Assembly (NCBI GenBank): GCA_913046025.1
Contig: CAJWRP010000043.1
Location: forward strand, 1 to 10,237
From: an uncultured Chloroflexota bacterium
GTDB taxonomy: Bacteria > Chloroflexota > Dehalococcoidia > SAR202 > UBA11138
DNA length: 10,237 nt
Reading direction: 5' to 3'
Part shown: positions 5,731 through 10,237 of the stretch, in pieces
Position numbering within the stretch: the stretch's first letter is position 1
Layout: each line of letters begins with the position of its first letter
Translations under genes and position numbers: made by a program
Notes under the pieces: generated by a model
What the model saw: the letters and a program-made list of their open reading frames with translations, nothing else
Database searches by the model: none
What the model was told of the DNA's origin: nothing

Positions 5731-6450
5731 GTGCATTTATTAACGAGAGGGCACGTAGGTATTCTCATTGGCACGCTTGTGCTTGCATTTGCTTGCAGCC
5801 AATCGGCAACCATAGAACCTAAATCCACCGCTGTTACAAACGGGAACACGCTTTCGGCTGCGGCGCCAAATTCCTCGCCGGCAAGCCCTGCAGTAAAGCC
5901 TAATACTATCGAGTCATCGCCACCGACTAGCCCCGCACTAACCTTAGCGGCACTCGAGATACCGCCGACTGTGGCACCGGCCATGACGCAAGCAGACCTC
6001 GTGTCCCAAGCGCCAATCGGCTATTCCGTCGGTGAACGAGTCCCAGACTTCCAGCTAACCCTGGTGGACGGTACTACCTTCTCGGCGCAGAACCTTATTT
6101 CTGAAGGCAGACCGGTGTTCCTGTTTTTCACCGCGTCCTGGTGACGATCTTGCCACGTTGAGTTACAGCGCTTAAAAGAGATACACCCGGACTTCGCTGA
6201 AAGCGTCCCCATGTACCTGGTAAGAACAGACCCATCTGAAACTCTGGAGTACTTGGAAGGCTACCGAGAGGAGTTCGAGTACCCATGGCCGATGACTGTT
6301 CCTGATCAACACATGCTTAGCAAATTCAGAATTTTGTCCCAGTCGTCTAAGGTCGCGGTCGACGGCAATGGCATCATTACCTATAGGGACGGTTATGGAC
6401 GGGGACGCGATTCTTGGGAGGGAGTATTTGCGGAGTTGACCCCTCAGTAG
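5731..6450 (+). CDS. TlpA/thioredoxin-fold lipoprotein with predicted selenocysteine (UxxC)
   Basis: Read through one in-frame TGA (6142-6144), this encodes 239 residues of a redoxin-type thiol oxidoreductase. A signal sequence ends in the lipobox L-A-F-A-C (Cys22), and a Ser/Pro/Ala/Thr-rich linker runs to about residue 95. The thioredoxin-fold domain follows, with V-G-E-R-V-P-D-F-Q-L near 100-109 and the strand P-V-F-L-F-F-T-A-S-W at 128-137. The TGA is residue 138, directly after the conserved Trp, so the active site reads W-U-R-S-C with Cys141 as resolving thiol. The frame continues intact with V-P-M-Y-L-V-R-T-D and D-G-N-G-I-I to a TAG stop. A SECIS-like hairpin follows the TGA. The usual Thr-Pro (cis-proline) position appears to be Gln204-Ser205. 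The start is GTG, with AGGAG 13 bases upstream, so the exact start is less sure. The alternative is a nonsense mutation or sequencing error at a Cys codon. Confidence 0.8.
6142..6144 (+). other. In-frame TGA predicted to encode selenocysteine
   Basis: This TGA replaces the first Cys codon of the W-C-x-x-C active site. The frame stays open and family-like on both sides, and TGA ends ruvC normally. Decoding would need SelB and the selenocysteine tRNA, which must be encoded elsewhere; neither is in this window. Confidence 0.78.
6147..6182 (+). promoter_or_regulatory. SECIS-like stem-loop after the TGA
   Basis: An upper stem CGTTG (6156-6160) pairs with CAGCG (6166-6170) around the five-base loop AGTTA, which carries GU. 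A lower stem pairs 6147-6151 (ATCTT) with 6178-6182 (GAGAT), the last pair being U-G. The upper stem begins 11 bases after the TGA and the loop 16 bases after it. As I recall, the E. coli fdhF element also has 11 bases between UGA and its minimal upper hairpin and exposes GU in the loop. In bacteria this structure would recruit SelB during translation. It was found by hand pairing; no folding energy was computed. Confidence 0.68.
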
Positions 6451-6496
6451 TTAGCGGTAGGAAGACCTCTAAGCCAGAATAAATACACAAAAAAGG

Positions 6497-6528
6497 ACGC
6501 CTGCAAAATAAGTCGCAAGCGTTTTTTT
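6497..6528. terminator. Bidirectional terminator between the selenoprotein gene and ftsH
   Basis: Arms ACGCCTGC (6497-6504) and GCAAGCGT (6515-6522) pair with one mismatch around a ten-base loop. Seven T (6522-6528) follow on the plus strand, and six A precede the stem at 6489-6494, which become a T-run for the opposite transcript. It sits between two convergent genes and should stop both. Confidence 0.8.
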
Positions 6529-6564
6529 CGTCTTCTCTGATTAAGAACCCGACATTGTTCAGAC

Positions 6565-8406
6565 TTAAACCGCCGATTGTGTTCCTCCAGGGAAATTACC
6601 CGTGAGCATCTCCTGAAGTTCACTACCCTGTAGAGTCTCCTGCACGATAAGCTTGTCGGCCAGACGCTGCAAGCGGTCCATGTTTGCCTCAATAACGCCC
6701 TGTGCTTTGGCTCGGGCAGACCCAAGAAGTGAAGATATCTCCGTGTCGATCTTCTTGGCTACCGCATCGCTGTGGCTCTGCCTCTGCCCCAATGCCCCTC
6801 CCATGAACACCTGTCCCTGTTGCCCCCCAGAGAAGGTCCTCGGCCCCAGTTCGCTACTCATGCCGAACTCGGTCACCATCTTGCGAGCGACGTCCGTAGC
6901 CTTTTCCAGGTCGTTTGATGCACCGGTTGTGACATCGCCGAAAACGATCTCTTCTGCGGCGTGACCACCCATCATGACTGCCAGCATGGCCTCGAATTGA
7001 CCTTTAGACCATAAGTTGCGCTCTTCTTCGGGTAACATTCGTGTGTGCCCGCCAGTCGCGCCTCTGGCCACTATCGTGACCTTGTGCACAGGGTCCGCAT
7101 CCGGCAGTTGTGCAGCAACAAGCGCGTGGCCTGCCTCGTGGTAAGCAACCAGCTTCTTTTCCCGCTCGCTGACCTTGCGGCTCTTGCGGGCCGGTCCAGC
7201 CACAACCCTGTCCACTGCCTCTTCGAACTCAGCATAGTCGATAGTGGTCTTGCTTTGCCTAGCTGCCATAATGGCCGCTTCGTTCACTAGATTAGCCAGG
7301 TCGGCCCCGGTAAATCCCGCCGTTTCCTTGGCCAGGGTCTTCATGTCCAGATCAGCTGCAACCGGCTTGCCTTTCATATGCACGCCGAGAATAGCTTCTC
7401 TGCCACGCACGTCTGGAGGATCGATAACGACCTGCCTGTCAAACCTCCCAGGGCGAATCAGGGCGGGATCTAGTACGTCAGGCCTGTTAGTGGCGGCTAT
7501 GACGATGACGTTGGTGTTTATGTCAAACCCGTCCATTTCCACGAGAATCTGGTTCAGCGTCTGCTCACGTTCGTCGTGGCCTCCGCCAACGCCAGATCCC
7601 CTGTGTCTGCCAATAGCATCTATCTCATCAATGAAAATAACTGATGGTGCGTTTTGCTTTGCTTTGTTGAAAAGGTCTCGAACTCGGCTGGCGCCCACGC
7701 CGACAAACATTTCCACGAACTCGCTGCCGCTAGTATTAAAGAATGGGACACCCGCCTCACCAGCAACAGCCCTGCTAATCAGGGTCTTGCCGGTGCCTGG
7801 AAGGCCAACCATGAGAACACCTTTGGGTATCTTGGCACCTAGCTTGGTAAACTTTTCAGGGGTTTGTAGAAATTCGACGATCTCCATCAACTCCTGTTTT
7901 GCCTCATCCACGCCTGCGACATCATCGAAACGCACTTCAGGACTTTCCGTGACTTCTCGCGCTTTGGAGCGTCCGATCATCATGGCCTGATTTATTCCAC
8001 CCTGGGACCGGCGCATCATGAAAAACAGAAGTCCACCGATAACCAGAATGGGTAGTAGAGAAAATATAATTGTTCCTATCGAGGTCCCCTGGGAGTTCAC
8101 AAGGACGTCAATTCCTGCGTTCGAAGCGTTGACACCCTGGGCCTCCAGGATCTCCAGCACGCTGATGCCAGGCTCCTTTATGGAAGTCAACTGACCGCCC
8201 GTAGCCGTTGTGATAAGCAGTTCATCGCCGGTCACCTCTATGCTCCGGATCTCCCCAGATGCGACCAACTGGCCAACTCTGCTAATTTCGACCTCCTCAC
8301 CGACTGAACCTCGGGGTGCAGCGAAAAACAGCATTAATAGCAGTAACGCACCGCCTATCAGAACCCACTGCATTGGATTCCTAGTGCGCTTCGGCAGTTG
8401 ATTCAT
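6565..8406 (-). CDS. ftsH: ATP-dependent zinc metalloprotease FtsH
   Basis: FtsH is a hexameric membrane AAA+ protease that removes misassembled membrane proteins and some regulators. The 613 residues show a transmembrane helix (about 14-30), an extracytoplasmic domain (about 31-110) and a second helix (about 111-131). The AAA+ module has Walker A G-L-P-G-T-G-K-T (201-208), pore motif F-V-G (234-236), Walker B V-I-F-I-D-E (256-261) and the second region of homology with G-R-F-D-R (320-324). The zinc site is H-E-A-G-H (423-427), with Asp499 in T-G-A-S-N-D-L as third ligand. The second Walker A position is Leu where Pro is common, a tolerated change. AGGAG at 8414-8418 fits the ATG at 8406. It is convergent with the selenoprotein gene. 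All catalytic residues are present. Confidence 0.97.
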   Translation of the reverse strand: MNQLPKRTRNPMQWVLIGGALLLLMLFFAAPRGSVGEEVEISRVGQLVASGEIRSIEVTGDELLITTATGGQLTSIKEPGISVLEILEAQGVNASNAGIDVLVNSQGTSIGTIIFSLLPILVIGGLLFFMMRRSQGGINQAMMIGRSKAREVTESPEVRFDDVAGVDEAKQELMEIVEFLQTPEKFTKLGAKIPKGVLMVGLPGTGKTLISRAVAGEAGVPFFNTSGSEFVEMFVGVGASRVRDLFNKAKQNAPSVIFIDEIDAIGRHRGSGVGGGHDEREQTLNQILVEMDGFDINTNVIVIAATNRPDVLDPALIRPGRFDRQVVIDPPDVRGREAILGVHMKGKPVAADLDMKTLAKETAGFTGADLANLVNEAAIMAARQSKTTIDYAEFEEAVDRVVAGPARKSRKVSEREKKLVAYHEAGHALVAAQLPDADPVHKVTIVARGATGGHTRMLPEEERNLWSKGQFEAMLAVMMGGHAAEEIVFGDVTTGASNDLEKATDVARKMVTEFGMSSELGPRTFSGGQQGQVFMGGALGQRQSHSDAVAKKIDTEISSLLGSARAKAQGVIEANMDRLQRLADKLIVQETLQGSELQEMLTGNFPGGTQSAV

Positions 8407-8413
8407 TAATCAT

Positions 8414-8418
8414 CTCCT
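8414..8418 (-). promoter_or_regulatory. Ribosome binding site of ftsH
   Basis: AGGAG on the minus strand lies seven bases from the ATG at 8406-8404 and settles the ftsH start. Confidence 0.6.
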
Positions 8419-8423
8419 GAGAA

Positions 8424-8497
8424 TGTTGTCTTCTAATACAACGTCACTGGGACAACAAGGTTGCCGCTTCGCTGAGGGATTTCTAGACACAATTGTC
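8424..8497. repeat. Inverted and repeated TTGTC half-sites upstream of ftsH
   Basis: TGTTGTC (8424-8430) and GACAACA (8451-8457) form a perfect seven-base inverted repeat with a 20-base spacer. A third TTGTC occurs at 8493-8497 within GACA-CAAT-TGTC (8486-8497), which contains the perfect palindrome ACAATTGT (8489-8496). They lie in the ftsH leader or promoter region and could be an operator or an RNA hairpin. No HrcA-type CIRCE sequence is present. I could not identify a convincing ftsH promoter. Confidence 0.4.
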
Positions 8498-8667
8498 GGC
8501 GCTCTTGAATACTGCTTCTACCACGATAACATTGTTGTTTGCTTATTAGGATGCCCTTATAGAGCATCGATAATCAAATAAATACGTTCCTTAAACGCGG
8601 GTCTGGTGCTCTTCGAGTATGAACGAAGGCTCATAATGGTGAGTATCAAGCCACCTTGCATTATAAG

Positions 8668-9568
8668 TCACTCTGTCTTCTTTACGGTGTGCCCTCCAAA
8701 CTGATTTCTCATCGCCGTCAATAATTTTACACCAAAAGGTGCTGCCTGGACCTAAAGCGTGCCTGCAGCGATAGCGATAGGGTTATGACAGGGATCCGTA
8801 TCCCTAATTCTATCGACTCATTTACAGTCCAGCGTCCTTCGCCAGAATCATCCACGTAGGCTTGCAGACTTTCAAGATTCGCATCCTCTTCAAGGGCAGC
8901 AGCTGTTAGGTCCAGAAACCAGGAGCGAACAACGCTTTCGTGCCGCCAAATCTGCGATATCGGAGCGAGGTCGAGGTCAAGTTCTCCCTTGGCCTGCATG
9001 AGCTCAAAGCCTTCGGCGTAGGCCTCCATCAGACCACATTCCACGACGTTATGAACCATCCTAACAAAGTGACCTTCTCCAGCGGGGCCAACGTGGCCGT
9101 AGCCCTTGTCGGCAGAAGGAGCCAGAGTCTGGAAAATAGGTCAAGCCTCTCCGTATCACCGCCTACCATCTAGCTATAGCCTTCGGCCAATCCCCATATT
9201 CCCCCGTTGGTGCCAACGTCTATGAAGGACAGGCCTTTTACCTTCAGAGCCGCAGAGCGGCCAATACTATCCTTGTAGTTGGCGTTGCCTCCGTCTAACA
9301 CTGTATCTCCAGGCATCAGCAGATCGGTGAGCTCATTGATAGTCGATTCCGTGATTTCACCGGTGGCCACCATTACCCAGGCGGCCCTGGGCGACGAGAG
9401 TCTAGAAACGAGATCAGCCAACGAGGCGAGGGTTTCTCCGCCTGAACTGACCACACCATGGCGGGCTTCTTCGCTGGAATCGAAGTCTACGATCTTGTGG
9501 CCGCCATTAAACAGGCGTTGGGCCATATTAACGCCCATGCGTCCAAGACCGACCATCCCATGTTCCAT
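8668..9568 (-). pseudogene. gnd: Broken 6-phosphogluconate dehydrogenase (decarboxylating) gene
   Basis: An intact product would oxidise and decarboxylate 6-phosphogluconate to ribulose 5-phosphate. The N-terminus is clear: M-E-H-G-M-V-G-L-G-R-M-G-V-N-M (NAD(P)-binding Rossmann motif) and G-G-N-A-N-Y-K-D. It stops at TAG (9172-9170) right after W-G-L-A-E-G-Y-S, where relatives continue Leu-Met-Ile/Val-Gly-Gly-Asp; the M-V-G-G-D is present after the stop. A one-base loss near 9136-9141 then shifts the frame, which resumes as L-A-P-S-A-D-K-G-Y-G-H-V-G-P-A-G-E-G-H-F and M-V-H-N-V-V-E-C-G-L. A second one-base loss near 8741-8746, after R-F-R-S-R-Q, breaks the C-terminus, which can be followed in a third frame through L-T-A-M-R-N-Q-F-G-G-H-T-V to TGA at 8670-8668. 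The rebuilt protein would be about 300 residues, normal for the short NAD-type family. Errors in the assembly are the main alternative to real decay. Confidence 0.85.
9170..9172 (-). other. In-frame TAG in the gnd pseudogene
   Basis: The minus strand reads TAG at a position that is usually Leu in this family, one base away from TTG. It is the first of three lesions in the gene. Confidence 0.75.
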
Positions 9569-9655
9569 AACCCTCTAGTTCATCTCAATGGGATAAATGT
9601 CCCAGCTTCGCACCTAGTGTCGCAGTGGGTCCCCTGAATGGACGGGCGGGACTAT

Positions 9656-9677
9656 TTCGGTAAACCGGACAACCGAA
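9656..9677. repeat. Small inverted repeat between gnd and the isomerase gene
   Basis: TTCGGT (9656-9661) and ACCGAA (9672-9677) form a six-base stem with a ten-base loop. No T-run follows on the minus strand, so terminator activity is doubtful. It sits in the 129-base gap downstream of the isomerase gene. Confidence 0.35.
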
Positions 9678-9697
9678 GTAATGAATGCAAAGGTCGT

Positions 9698-10237
9698 CTA
9701 TTTAGCCATCGTCTCCACCAGCCGTCTAATGGTCGCGACTACGTCTAGGCTCCCAGCCACTCTGGCGGCGCGACGACCCTGAGCTACAAGAGCAGCTAGA
9801 TCGCCTGATGCCTGCGCGTCTGCCAGCACACCGAAACTGAAATCAAAACCTGGTATTGCGATATCTTCTTCACGAGGTGCAGTAATTTGCATGAAGAGGC
9901 CTGTGTCAGGCCCGCCTTTATGTAGCTGCCCCGTGGAATGCAGAAACCTGGGTCCGTAACCGAGAGTTGTGGTTATCCTGTATCGCTGCATTATCGCTGC
10001 TCGAAGCGAGTAAAATGCAGCGTCGGTCTCATAGGTCTGCTCGACGTAGGCCATTATGGCAAGGTAATCACCGGGCTTTGCCTGGGAGAGCATCTCTCGG
10101 AGCGATCCAAGATCCTCTAGCTCCGGTTTTACGCCGCTGGACCGGTAGTCTGACAGAACCTTGTCCGTCATGTCTTTGGCCTGCTGCACATTAGGCTGGT
10201 CGAAAGGTTGAATTCCCAAAACTGAGCCAGCCACAGC
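9698..10237 (-). CDS. Phosphoglucose isomerase domain, probably of a transaldolase/isomerase fusion (5' end missing)
   Basis: The last 179 residues of a protein that enters from the right edge are visible; the GTG at 10234 is internal and not a start. The segment L-G-I-Q-P-F-D-Q-P-N-V, then G-Y-G-P-R-F-L-H-S-T-G-Q-L-H-K-G-G-P, is characteristic of the C-terminal sugar isomerase (SIS) half of bacterial transaldolase/glucose-6-phosphate isomerase fusions. The K-G-G loop belongs to the isomerase active-site region. The enzyme would interconvert glucose 6-phosphate and fructose 6-phosphate; the transaldolase half, if present, lies outside the window. Such genes often precede gnd and zwf in an oxidative pentose phosphate cluster, which matches the broken gnd downstream. 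Whether it is the fusion or a stand-alone isomerase cannot be decided from the fragment. Confidence 0.85.
   Translation of the reverse strand, partial: AVAGSVLGIQPFDQPNVQQAKDMTDKVLSDYRSSGVKPELEDLGSLREMLSQAKPGDYLAIMAYVEQTYETDAAFYSLRAAIMQRYRITTTLGYGPRFLHSTGQLHKGGPDTGLFMQITAPREEDIAIPGFDFSFGVLADAQASGDLAALVAQGRRAARVAGSLDVVATIRRLVETMAK

Larger units (their letters stand above)
8407..8667. other. Intergenic stretch between ftsH and the gnd pseudogene
   Basis: These 261 bases hold the ftsH ribosome binding site and the TTGTC dyads described separately. A weak five-base hairpin (CTTCG 8611-8615, CGAAG 8624-8628) lies downstream of gnd without a T-run. Nothing else is recognised; zwf, which often follows gnd, is absent. 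Confidence 0.5.

Noticed and set aside
5731..6144. Reading 5731-6144 and 6211-6450 as two separate genes
   Set aside because: They share one frame, together make one thioredoxin-fold domain, and the second has no ribosome binding site; its first Met lies inside a core beta-strand.
7244..7990. Long plus-strand frame inside ftsH
   Set aside because: It is the antisense shadow of the AAA+ domain; the minus-strand protein has every FtsH motif.
9170..9172. TAG in gnd as a pyrrolysine codon
   Set aside because: The gene also has two frameshifts, the position is normally Leu, and the family has no known pyrrolysine use.

Overview
The window looks like chromosomal DNA of a free-living bacterium. 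The best guess is a Chloroflexota lineage (SAR202 or Dehalococcoidia type). This rests on gene content and protein style only: yebC-ruvC-ruvA order, a transaldolase/phosphoglucose isomerase fusion type beside a short-form 6-phosphogluconate dehydrogenase, and lipid-anchored secreted proteins with long Ser/Pro/Ala-rich linkers. No rRNA or other taxonomic marker is present, so the placement is an inference. I see no phage, IS element, CRISPR array or tRNA.

Layout. Positions 1-125 (minus) hold the start of a small zinc-ribbon protein that runs off the left edge, with its own ribosome binding site and promoter. HU (352-642, minus) follows, with a 17-bp hairpin terminator at 283-322 and a promoter near 702-731. 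A gene-free stretch (643-1318) contains a cluster of palindromes and, at its right end, a strong promoter for the plus-strand operon yebC-ruvC-ruvA-methyltransferase (1319-3996). ruvB is not in this operon. Next come two secreted lipoproteins on the plus strand: an HtrA/Deg protease (4179-5567) and a TlpA/thioredoxin-fold protein (5731-6450). A bidirectional terminator (6497-6528) separates the latter from the convergent ftsH (6565-8406, minus). Beyond ftsH on the minus strand lie a broken 6-phosphogluconate dehydrogenase gene (8668-9568) and the C-terminal part of a transaldolase/phosphoglucose isomerase (9698 to the right edge).

The main discovery candidate is at 5731-6450. A simple ORF reading gives two unrelated fragments, but they share one frame and are separated by a single TGA (6142-6144). 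That TGA stands exactly where the first cysteine of the thioredoxin W-C-x-x-C motif should be, giving W-U-R-S-C. A two-part hairpin with an upper stem starting 11 nt after the TGA and GU in its loop has the geometry of a bacterial SECIS element. I therefore read the locus as one 239-residue selenocysteine-containing lipoprotein. TGA acts as a normal stop elsewhere in the window (ruvC), so it is not globally reassigned here.

The genes suggest a housekeeping neighbourhood: nucleoid architecture (HU), translation (YebC), Holliday junction processing (RuvC, RuvA), extracytoplasmic protein quality control and thiol redox chemistry (HtrA, selenoprotein), membrane proteolysis (FtsH), and central sugar phosphate metabolism, of which the oxidative pentose phosphate step seems to be decaying. 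The gnd lesions could also be assembly errors. This matters for the selenoprotein claim, although the TGA there is a lone, precisely placed change with an intact frame on both sides.
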